From Afipia sp. Root123D2 (GTDB lineage Bacteria > Pseudomonadota > Alphaproteobacteria > Rhizobiales > Xanthobacteraceae): a DNA stretch of 64,000 nt. Below the pieces are notes generated by a model. The model saw only the letters and a program-made list of their open reading frames with translations, was not told where the DNA came from and ran no database searches. Below, piece after piece: positions 38,121 to 49,405 of the stretch. The translations under genes and the position numbers were made by a program. Location of the stretch: contig NZ_LMDP01000001.1 of the NCBI RefSeq assembly GCF_001425835.1, positions 249,476 to 313,475 of the forward strand. Direction: 5' to 3'. Positions within the stretch are counted from its first letter, which is position 1; every line of letters begins with the position of its first letter.

Positions 38121-39014
38121 ATGATGGTTGAGTCGCTCAGTTCAGTTGAACGCTCCTTCGCGAACCGTGTCGGTCGCCATCTCCTGCTTGTCGCCGGACT
38201 TGTCGTTCTTGCGGCGCCTCTTGGCGGCTGCGGCACCGGTGCGCTGTGGGACAAGTTCCTGGCCAAGGACGAAACCTTCGTCGATGAGCCGGCGGACAAG
38301 CTCTACAACGAGGGCTTGTACATGCTGAACCAGAAGCATGACGCCCGGTCGGCGATGAAGAAGTTTGAGGAAGTCGACCGCCAGCATCCTTATTCCGACT
38401 GGGCGCGCAAATCGCTGCTGATGTCGGCCTACGCGTCCTATGAAGCCGGCAATTACGATGAGTGCATCTCGTCCGCGAACCGTTACATCAGCCTGCATCC
38501 CGGCAGTGCCGATGCGGCCTATGCGCAGTATCTGATCGCGGCATCGAATTTCGACCAGATCCCGGACGTCACCCGCGATCAGGGCCGCACCGAAAAGGCC
38601 ATCGCCGCGCTCGAGGAGGTGGTCCGCAAGTACCCGACCTCCGAATATGCCAACGCCGCCAAGAAGAAGATGGAAGTCGCGCGCGACCAGCTGGCCGGCC
38701 GCGAGATGAATGTCGGCCGTTACTACATGGAGCGCCGCGATTACACGGCCGCGATCAACCGCTTCAAGGTGGTCGTGACCCGCTACCAGACCACGCGCCA
38801 TGTCGAGGAGGCACTGGCCCGCCTCACCGAAGCTTATATGGCGATCGGCATCGTCGGTGAGGCGCAGACCGCCGCCGCTGTGCTTGGCCACAACTTTCCT
38901 GACAGCCGCTGGTACAAAGACGCCTATAATCTTGTAAAGTCGGGTGGTGTCGAGCCGAGTGAGAACCAGGGTTCCTACATCAGCAAGGCATTCCGGAAGT
39001 TAGGTCTCGGTTAG
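38121..39014 (+). CDS. bamD: Outer-membrane assembly lipoprotein BamD (ComL)
   Basis: A 297-residue lipoprotein with lipobox LGGC (Cys37) after a hydrophobic stretch. TPR-like helical repeats of the BamD family follow: YNEGLYMLNQKHDARSAMKK, HPYSDWARKSLLMSAYASYE, AIAALEEVVRKYPTSEYA and RYYMERRDYTAAINRFKVV. It sits on the periplasmic face of the outer membrane and helps BamA insert beta-barrel proteins. The ATG at 38121 is chosen since the frame upstream (from 38037) adds non-signal sequence. The cytoplasmic leader before the hydrophobic stretch is rather long (about 20 residues), so an error in start choice is possible. Confidence 0.95.
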   Translation: MMVESLSSVERSFANRVGRHLLLVAGLVVLAAPLGGCGTGALWDKFLAKDETFVDEPADKLYNEGLYMLNQKHDARSAMKKFEEVDRQHPYSDWARKSLLMSAYASYEAGNYDECISSANRYISLHPGSADAAYAQYLIAASNFDQIPDVTRDQGRTEKAIAALEEVVRKYPTSEYANAAKKKMEVARDQLAGREMNVGRYYMERRDYTAAINRFKVVVTRYQTTRHVEEALARLTEAYMAIGIVGEAQTAAAVLGHNFPDSRWYKDAYNLVKSGGVEPSENQGSYISKAFRKLGLG

Positions 39015-39026
39015 GATCCATTTCAA

Positions 39027-42865
<3,839 letters not shown>

Positions 42866-44143
42866 CTACAACAAACCCGTTTCCTGTTCCTCCGCCTCGA
42901 TCATCTTCTCCGCCGTAACGGGTATCGATCTGCGCGGCACCAGAAAAAGGATCGCCGCGGCGCATGCCAGTGACAGCATCAGCATCGCGATATTCATCGC
43001 CAGCGGCGTGGCGAAGTGGCCGCCGAGGGACGCGCCGAGCTGCGAGCACAGCGAACCGAATCCCATTTGCAGGAAGCCCATGGCGCCGGAGGCGGTGCCG
43101 GCGGCCTGCGGACGTACGCTGATCGCGCCGGCGGATGCATTCGACATCGCGAAGGCATTGCCGAACATGACGATCATGTGGGTGCCGAACAGCCAAGCGG
43201 GCAGCTGGTTCAGGCCCGCGATACCCCACGCGACGTTGAGGATCGACCCCACGATCTGCAGCATAAGACCTATCACGATCATCCGGTCGAGTCCGTGGCG
43301 CGGCGACAGCCGCACGGAAGCAAAATTCCCCATCATGTAGGCAAAGCCGGCGGTGGCGAACCACATGCCGTACTCCGTGGTCGAGCGGTTCATGTGATCG
43401 ACGACGATGTACGGTCCGCCCCCCGCAAAGACAAAAATGATCGCGGAGGCAAACATCTGGCACAGCACATAGCCGAGGAACATTTTGCTCGACGACAGGG
43501 CCCGAACATCCTTCAGGAATCCGGCGGTGTTCGTCTTGGTCTCGAACCGCCGGGTTTCCGGCAGGGCCAGCATGATCGCGACCACAGTCAGCGTTGTCAC
43601 GACCGCGAGCACATAGAAGATCGAGCGCCACCCGAACCAGTAATCGAGCAGGCCGCCGACCAATGGGCTGATCATCTGCGCGATCATCATCACCGCGATT
43701 ACCAGGCTGATCATGCCGCCGATGCGGTTGCGCTCATAGATGTCGCGGACGATGGCGCGGCTGATGACCATGCCGGCCGCTCCCCCGACCGCCTGAAGAA
43801 ATCTCCCGACGATCAGCTGCGGCAGCGTCTCCGCGAAAATGCAGCCGATATTCGCCACCACCACCAGCCCGAGGCAGCACATGAGAACAGGGCGCCGGCC
43901 ATAGCGATCGGACAGCGGACCCATCACCAGTTGTGAGCACGCCAAGCCGACCATGTAGAGCGATACGGTCATCTGCGCGACCGAGATGTCCTGCTGGAAT
44001 GTGGTTGCCAGCAGCGGCAACATCGGCACCAGCATGTACAGCGAGACCGGCGCGATGCCGTTCATCGCGACGAGCAAGGGCAGGATTTTCCAGGGGGTAG
44101 CTGCAAGATCCGCGATGGCCACTTTGGCCTTGGGGTCGGTCAC
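42866..44143 (-). CDS. Bcr/CflA-type MFS multidrug exporter
   Basis: A 425-residue, 12-helix MFS protein of the drug:H+ antiporter-1 type. It has motif A MGPLSDRYGRRPVLMC in the helix 2-3 loop and YMVGLACSQLVMG at helix 2. The region RFLQAVGGAAGMVISRAIVRDIY is typical of Bcr/CflA. It likely exports drugs or other small molecules by proton exchange. The start is a GTG at 44143 with GGA just before it. It precedes no regulator and is probably transcribed with the upstream minus-strand peptidase gene (39-base gap). It ends exactly where ligA ends. Confidence 0.92.
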   Translation of the reverse strand: MTDPKAKVAIADLAATPWKILPLLVAMNGIAPVSLYMLVPMLPLLATTFQQDISVAQMTVSLYMVGLACSQLVMGPLSDRYGRRPVLMCCLGLVVVANIGCIFAETLPQLIVGRFLQAVGGAAGMVISRAIVRDIYERNRIGGMISLVIAVMMIAQMISPLVGGLLDYWFGWRSIFYVLAVVTTLTVVAIMLALPETRRFETKTNTAGFLKDVRALSSSKMFLGYVLCQMFASAIIFVFAGGGPYIVVDHMNRSTTEYGMWFATAGFAYMMGNFASVRLSPRHGLDRMIVIGLMLQIVGSILNVAWGIAGLNQLPAWLFGTHMIVMFGNAFAMSNASAGAISVRPQAAGTASGAMGFLQMGFGSLCSQLGASLGGHFATPLAMNIAMLMLSLACAAAILFLVPRRSIPVTAEKMIEAEEQETGLL

Positions 44144-44182
44144 GTTGTCCGGACTCTGTTATGAATTGTTGTGTTCAACCAC

Positions 44183-46018
44183 TTATCGCGAGGGCTCCAG
44201 CGGTTCTGTCGCAGCATCGAGCCACACTTTGGTGGCTTCGTCCACCAGCGGGCGGATTTCTTGCCGCACGCGCGCATGGTAGGCATTCAGCCAGCGCAGT
44301 TCTTGCTTGCTGATGCGTGACGCATTGATCAGGCGGCGATCGATCGGTGCCAGCGTGAGGGTCTCGAAGCCGTTCATCGGCTTTTCCGCGCCCTCGATCC
44401 TGGCCTCGACCACGAGCTCGAGATTCTCGATCCGGATGCCGAACGCGCCGGTCTTGTAGTAGCCCGGCTCATTGGACAGGATCATGCCGCGCTTGAGCGG
44501 CGTGGTGCCCAGCTTCGAGATACGGGCCGGTCCTTCGTGGACCGACAGATAGCTGCCGACGCCGTGCCCCGTGCCGTGTTCGAAATCGATGCCCGCCTGC
44601 CACAGGAACTGCCGCGCCAACACGTCGATCTGCGCACCGCTGGTACCGTCGGGAAAAAACGCGCGAGCGATGGCGATGTGGCCGCGAAGCACGCGGGTGA
44701 ATCTGTCGCGCATTTCGTCGGTCGGGTCGCCAATGGCGATGGTGCGGGTCACATCAGTGGTGCCATCCTCGTATTGTGCGCCAGAATCGATCAGCAGCAG
44801 ATCGCCGGGATTGATGCGACGATTGCTCTTGCGGGTGACGCGATAGTGCACGATGGCGCCGTTCGGTCCGGTACCGGCAATGGTCGGGAATGAAACGTCT
44901 TTCAGCGCGCCGGTATCGCGGCGGAACGACTCCAGTGCTTCGACGGTGTCGATTTCGGTCAGCACGCCGCTCGGCGCTTCGCGGTCGATCCACGCAAGAA
45001 AGCGCGCCAGCGCCGCGCCGTCGCGGCGATGCGCCGCGCGTGTTCCGGAAATTTCGGTGGCGTTCTTGACCGCCTTGAGAAGTGCGACCGGATCGGCAAG
45101 GCGGACCGGCTTGCCGCCCGCCGTCGCGATCAATCGGCTCAGCGCATCGGCGGCGGTCGCGGTATCGAGGCCGACGGCTGTGCCGCGCTGGCCGAGTTCG
45201 GTCAGGCGCGACGCCAGGGCATCGGGCTCCTCGACCGTTGCATGTTGTTCAAGGTGGTCCCGCGCACTGTTCGACAGTTTGCGGTGATCGATGAAGATGA
45301 CGGGCCGGCCGTCTTTCGGCACCAGTGCGTAGGACAGCGGCAACGGCGTGTGGGCGACATCGGCACCGCGAATGTTGAACGTCCACGCGACCGCATGTGA
45401 ATCCGACAGTACGAGAGCGTCGACGCCGCTCCTGGTAATTTCGGCGCGGATGCGGGCGAGCTTCTCGGCCTCGCCTTCGCCGGCGAACTGCAGGCCGTGA
45501 ACCGCAACCGCGCCAAGCGGTGGTGCTGGCCGTTCCTGCCAGACCGCATCGACTGGATTGCTATCCACCGGGACGAGAACGGCACCGGTTTTTTCGCAAG
45601 CCTTGGCGAGCCGCTCAGCCGCGGCAGTCGTATGCAGCCAGGGATCGAAGCCGATCCGGTCGTCCGCCGTGAGATGTGACGTCAGCCAGCTTTCCGGCGG
45701 GGGATCGATCAGGGATTCGACCTGCCATACGGCAGTGTCGACCTGATGTGCGGCCTGCAAAGTGTAACGGCCGTCGACAAAGATCGCGGCCTGCTGCGCC
45801 AGCACGATGGCGAGGCCCGCCGACCCGGTGAAGCCGGACAGCCACGCAAGGCGCTCCTCGGATGGAGGAACGTATTCGTTCTGCTGGCTGTCTGCGCGCG
45901 GGACAATGAAGCCGGTCAGTCTCCTGCGCGCGATTTCCTCCCGCAGGGCCGCCAGACGCGCCGCCAGGGCGACGCCGCCCTCGGGATCTTCAAACGTCTG
46001 GAACTGGGCTTCAAACAT
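44183..46018 (-). CDS. M24 family Xaa-Pro aminopeptidase
   Basis: The 611-residue, three-domain creatinase/aminopeptidase-like protein resembles eukaryotic XPNPEP1. Two N-terminal creatinase-like domains start at LAALREEIARRRLTGFIVPR. A C-terminal pita-bread domain carries metal ligands in LLLIDSGAQYEDGTTDVTRT, GTGHGVGSYLSVHEGP, and the final ILSNEPGYYKTGAFGIRIEN stretch. It removes N-terminal residues preceding proline and should bind two metal ions. The start at 46018 (MFEAQF) is preferred to 46066, which lacks a ribosome site and adds 16 unusual residues. GAGG lies 9 bases upstream. Confidence 0.93.
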   Translation of the reverse strand: MFEAQFQTFEDPEGGVALAARLAALREEIARRRLTGFIVPRADSQQNEYVPPSEERLAWLSGFTGSAGLAIVLAQQAAIFVDGRYTLQAAHQVDTAVWQVESLIDPPPESWLTSHLTADDRIGFDPWLHTTAAAERLAKACEKTGAVLVPVDSNPVDAVWQERPAPPLGAVAVHGLQFAGEGEAEKLARIRAEITRSGVDALVLSDSHAVAWTFNIRGADVAHTPLPLSYALVPKDGRPVIFIDHRKLSNSARDHLEQHATVEEPDALASRLTELGQRGTAVGLDTATAADALSRLIATAGGKPVRLADPVALLKAVKNATEISGTRAAHRRDGAALARFLAWIDREAPSGVLTEIDTVEALESFRRDTGALKDVSFPTIAGTGPNGAIVHYRVTRKSNRRINPGDLLLIDSGAQYEDGTTDVTRTIAIGDPTDEMRDRFTRVLRGHIAIARAFFPDGTSGAQIDVLARQFLWQAGIDFEHGTGHGVGSYLSVHEGPARISKLGTTPLKRGMILSNEPGYYKTGAFGIRIENLELVVEARIEGAEKPMNGFETLTLAPIDRRLINASRISKQELRWLNAYHARVRQEIRPLVDEATKVWLDAATEPLEPSR

Positions 46019-46202
46019 GGGGGCTGGCCTCGGTCGTGTGGGATTGCCGGCGAATGTTGCCATCATCGGCGGCGTTTGTGCCGATATTTAGTACCTGAGC
46101 AAAAAGCCGGATAGGGAACGATTTGGTCTCTCCGGCGTTCTTTTCGCCGGTCCGCAGGAGCGCGGAGGGATGTGTGTCCCGGCCGGTGAAGGGGGATTCG
46201 AC

Positions 46203-46409
46203 ATGCCACTATTCAGCTTTGAAAAGATCGCGCCGCCGCCACCTCTGGCTTCAGTAGGCCAGGCCGATACGGCGCATCGCGGGATCATTATTCAATTGTT
46301 CGACCGGATTGCGGAAGCGCGGATGCAGCGCGACGTTCGCGCGTTCCGCCGCACAAAACGTGCTCCGGAAAAGACCCATGTTGCGCCCAAGCGCGGCCGG
46401 GATCATTGA
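46203..46409 (+). CDS. Small hypothetical protein (68 residues)
   Basis: An ATG at 46203 with a purine-rich GAAGGGGGAT before it opens a 68-codon frame beginning MPLFSFEKIAPPPPLASV. It continues with a short helix-like middle (RGIIIQLFDRIAEARMQRD) and a basic tail (RRTKRAPEKTHVAPKRGRDH). It lies on the plus strand between two minus-strand genes. I do not recognise a family. Composition is protein-like rather than shadow-like (charged helix plus basic tail), which is the main support. It may be a small DNA- or RNA-associated protein, but this is weak. Confidence 0.45.
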   Translation: MPLFSFEKIAPPPPLASVGQADTAHRGIIIQLFDRIAEARMQRDVRAFRRTKRAPEKTHVAPKRGRDH

Positions 46410-46427
46410 TAGCTCACTTTTCGCTGT

Positions 46428-47339
46428 TCACGCCCGCTGCATCAAAAGGCTGGCCCAGCCGTCGACCTGCAGCCGCCGGACAAGTTTGATTCCGTTCGCT
46501 CGATAGGCCGCGACCACGCTGTCGGCCTGATGAGGCAGAAGTCCTGACAGGATGACGTAACCCGACGGTGCCAGATGCCTGGCCATCGGCATCGCGAGTT
46601 GGCGAAGCGGATTGGCCAGAATATTTGCCAGCACCAGTCCGAACGGGCCGTTTGCGGTGAAGCGTGGTGAAGCGAAGCCGGTCGCGCAAATCGATTCCAC
46701 CCAATTGCCAACGCCGTTCAGGCGGGCGTTCTCGCGTGCGACAATGACCGAGCGCGGGTCGATGTCGCTGGCAAGAATAGGCCGTCGCAACGCTTTGGCC
46801 GCGGCAATGGCGAGAACGCCGGTGCCGGAGCCGAGGTCGAGCACGCGCTTGGGTGTGCGCTGGCACAGGACCCGGTCGAGCAGCAGCAGGCATCCGCGCG
46901 TGGTGCCGTGATGGCCGGTGCCGAACGCCAGCGCTGCCTCGATCTCGATCCCGAGCTTGTTAGGCTGCACGCGGGCACGGTCGTGGCTGCCGTGAACGAC
47001 AAACCGTCCGGCGCTGACCGGCACCAGCCCCTCGAGGCTCGATTTGACCCAATCCGTCGCCGCAACTGCGTCGAACGTCAACGTATCGGCGACAGCCTGA
47101 CCCGCTGCCTGCGCGATCAGGTCGCGGATGGCATCGCGCTCCGGTTCCTGCGCGAAATACATGGTGACGTCCCAGCGGCCGCCGGGCTGTTCGAAAGCGA
47201 CAACGGCGACGTCGTTGCCGTCGAGACTCTCCGACAGGACATCCACGAGCCGGCTCGCCGTGCGCTCGTCGCCGACCGCGCAGGTAGCACGGCTGGCGGC
47301 CGCTGACATCGAAGAGCCGGAAAGATCGGGGGAGGTCAT
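46428..47339 (-). CDS. prmA: Ribosomal protein L11 methyltransferase PrmA
   Basis: The 303-residue methyltransferase has an N-terminal substrate-recognition part and a SAM-binding core. Motif I is VLDLGSGTGVLAIAAAKA. The segment IEAALAFGTGHHGTTRGCL and the NILANPLRQLA segment (NPPY-like position) are typical of PrmA. It methylates ribosomal protein L11. No strong ribosome site is visible before the ATG at 47339. MSAAAS at residue 11 is an alternative start. The gene is read toward the small hypothetical gene and lies just downstream of the DnaA-box cluster. Confidence 0.94.
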   Translation of the reverse strand: MTSPDLSGSSMSAAASRATCAVGDERTASRLVDVLSESLDGNDVAVVAFEQPGGRWDVTMYFAQEPERDAIRDLIAQAAGQAVADTLTFDAVAATDWVKSSLEGLVPVSAGRFVVHGSHDRARVQPNKLGIEIEAALAFGTGHHGTTRGCLLLLDRVLCQRTPKRVLDLGSGTGVLAIAAAKALRRPILASDIDPRSVIVARENARLNGVGNWVESICATGFASPRFTANGPFGLVLANILANPLRQLAMPMARHLAPSGYVILSGLLPHQADSVVAAYRANGIKLVRRLQVDGWASLLMQRA

Positions 47340-47382
47340 GGAATGCCCGTAAATCGCTGTGAAACCAGCTTCAATTGCTCAT

Positions 47383-47562
47383 TTTCCCACAGCCTGTCCA
47401 CCCGATATCCACCGGTCATACAGGGTTTATCGACAGTCTGGCTGATCAGTTGTCCGCAGACTCTAAACATAGATATGCCCTGTCCTACCCACAGGGTTAT
47501 CCCGGGCTTATGGGCTAATTATCCACAGGCATGTCAACATGAAATCCACAGATTTATCCACA
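47383..47562. other. Cluster of DnaA-box-like sites between prmA and an oxidoreductase gene
   Basis: Two perfect TTATCCACA boxes occur at 47519-47527 and 47554-47562, both followed by GG. A one-mismatch TTATCGACA is at 47427-47435. Several weaker matches occur in the same orientation: TTTCCCACA 47383, ATATCCACC 47405, TTGTCCGCA 47450 and AAATCCACA 47542. All nine-mers run on the plus strand. The stretch has no ORF of its own. It may be a DnaA-binding region: an origin, a titration site or a regulatory site. This is inferred from motif density alone. Confidence 0.5.
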
Positions 47563-47564
47563 GG

Positions 47565-49166
47565 CTAAAGGAACAGCGCCTGATGGTCGCGCAGGACGGT
47601 CTGGGCTGCGTTGAAGCCCGGCGCGCCGGTGACGCCGCCGCCGGGATGAGCGCCCGCGCCGCAGTGATAGAGCCCCTTCAGCGGCCCGCGATAGTCGGCA
47701 TGGCCCAGCATCGGCCGCGCCGAGAACAACTGGTTGAGCGTCAGCGCGCCGTGGAAAATGTCGCCGCCGATCAGGCCGAATTCGCGCTCCAGATCGAGCG
47801 GCGACAGGATCTGCCGTCCGATCACGCTGGCGGAGAAGCCGGGCGCATAGCGATCCACCGTCGCGATCATCAGATCCGCGACCTCGTCGCGCTTGTCGTC
47901 CCACGACATCCCCTCCGGCAACTGCGGCGCGACGTGCTGGCAGAACAGGCTGGCGACGTGTTGGCCCGCCGGGCTCAGCGAGTCATCGAGCGTGGAGGGG
48001 ATCAAGACCTCCACCACTGGCTCACGGCTCCAGCCATGCTGTCGCGCATCCTGCCAGGCACGGTCCATGTAACCCAGGCTCGGCCCGAGGATGATGCCAC
48101 TGGTCAGGTGATCGCCGTTCCCGGGCAGGGCCGTGAATGACGGCAGCGCCGACAGCGCGACATTCATGCGGAAGGTGCCGGAACCGTTGCGATACTTTTC
48201 GATGCGATCACGGAACGGCTTCGGCAGGGCATCTGCCGCGATCAGTCGCGTGTAAAGTAATTTCGGATTGAGGTTGGAGACAACGTAACGCGCACGGACT
48301 GTCGCGCCGTTGTCGAGGACTGCGCCGACGGCTCGGCCACCCTCGACGATGATCTCGCGCACGCCGGCATCGGTCTCGATATCCGCGCCCTGCGCCCGCG
48401 CGGCCGCCGCCATCGCCTGTGTGATCGCGCCCATACCGCCGATGGCATGGCCCCACAGCCCTTTCTTGCCGTTCACCTCACCGAAGGCATGATGCAGCAT
48501 GACATAGGCCGAGCCGGCGGCGTAGGGGCTGGCATAGTTGCCGACGATGGCATCGAAGCCGTACAGCGCCTTGATGAGGTCGCTTTCGAAACGGTCATCG
48601 AGCATCTCACCCGCCGACAACGTGAACAGGTCCAGCAATGTCCGCTGATGTTCGATCGACAGGCGGCGCAGGATGTTGCCGGTTTCCAGCGCGTTGCTGA
48701 TTTCGCGCAGCGTATTGAGACTCATGCCCTGGACAACGTTTGGCGGCGCACGCAGCACGAACGAGCGCAGCACGTCGGCGATGATCTCGAGTTCGCGATT
48801 GAAGCCGTCGATTTTCTCCGCATCGCGGGGGCTGATTTTCGCAAGAGATGTGTGCGTTCGGCCTTCACCGGTCAGGAGATAGCTGCCATCCGGTGCCGGC
48901 AGGAAATTCTGCGCGCGGCGCTCGACGATCCGCAGCCCGTGCCGATGCAACTCCAGATCGGAGATGACCCTCGGGTTCAGCGGGCTGACGGTGTAGGCCG
49001 CCACCGAGTTGCGGAATCCGGGATGGAATTCCTCGGTCACGGCCGCGCCGCCGACCACCTTGCGTCGCTCGACGACCTTCACCCGCAGGCCGTTCATCGC
49101 CAGATAGGCGGCGCAGGTCAGGCCGTTGTGGCCCGCGCCGATAATGAGTGCTTCGTAGTCGGACAT
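47565..49166 (-). CDS. Phytoene-desaturase-like FAD-dependent oxidoreductase
   Basis: The 533-residue flavoprotein has an N-terminal dinucleotide-binding motif IIGAGHNGLTCAAYLAMNG and a second FAD motif VVGGAAVTEEFHPGF. The C-terminal part carries FYHCGAGAHPGGGVTGAPGFNA-like sequence (LYHCGAGAHPGGGVTG). It belongs to the phytoene desaturase / PYROXD2-like amine oxidase superfamily, whose bacterial substrates are mostly unknown. There is no carotenoid gene cluster here, so carotenoid work is not implied. It starts at 49166, near a repeat element. No strong ribosome site is visible. Confidence 0.87.
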   Translation of the reverse strand: MSDYEALIIGAGHNGLTCAAYLAMNGLRVKVVERRKVVGGAAVTEEFHPGFRNSVAAYTVSPLNPRVISDLELHRHGLRIVERRAQNFLPAPDGSYLLTGEGRTHTSLAKISPRDAEKIDGFNRELEIIADVLRSFVLRAPPNVVQGMSLNTLREISNALETGNILRRLSIEHQRTLLDLFTLSAGEMLDDRFESDLIKALYGFDAIVGNYASPYAAGSAYVMLHHAFGEVNGKKGLWGHAIGGMGAITQAMAAAARAQGADIETDAGVREIIVEGGRAVGAVLDNGATVRARYVVSNLNPKLLYTRLIAADALPKPFRDRIEKYRNGSGTFRMNVALSALPSFTALPGNGDHLTSGIILGPSLGYMDRAWQDARQHGWSREPVVEVLIPSTLDDSLSPAGQHVASLFCQHVAPQLPEGMSWDDKRDEVADLMIATVDRYAPGFSASVIGRQILSPLDLEREFGLIGGDIFHGALTLNQLFSARPMLGHADYRGPLKGLYHCGAGAHPGGGVTGAPGFNAAQTVLRDHQALFL

Positions 49167-49178
49167 GAATCATTTTAG

Positions 49179-49217
49179 GCACGATCCGGAAAAGTGGAAA
49201 CCGGATTTCGGCACAGA
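49179..49217. repeat. Short palindromic intergenic repeat (rhizobial type)
   Basis: ATCCGG (49184-49189) and CCGGAT (49201-49206) flank AAAAGTGGAAA, giving a hairpin of the GATCCGGAAAAGTGGAAACC style common in Rhizobiales intergenic regions. The repeat starts 12 bases upstream of the oxidoreductase start. It is a single half-element. Family assignment is by recognition. Confidence 0.6.
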
Positions 49218-49405
49218 TAATTGCTCATACATTAAGAACGGCAACGGCCCGGCGCGGCGGCGGAGGCAAATCAGGCCGCTGTGGAATGACGTGCCAGTCT
49301 GTGCCGCCGGCGCCAATTGGTCACGGGCATGTTATTGCCCGGCTGGTGGGGCTGTGGTCCAATCGGCGAGCCTCCGGCGATGTGCCGGGTTTCTGCGGAG
49401 CTTTC

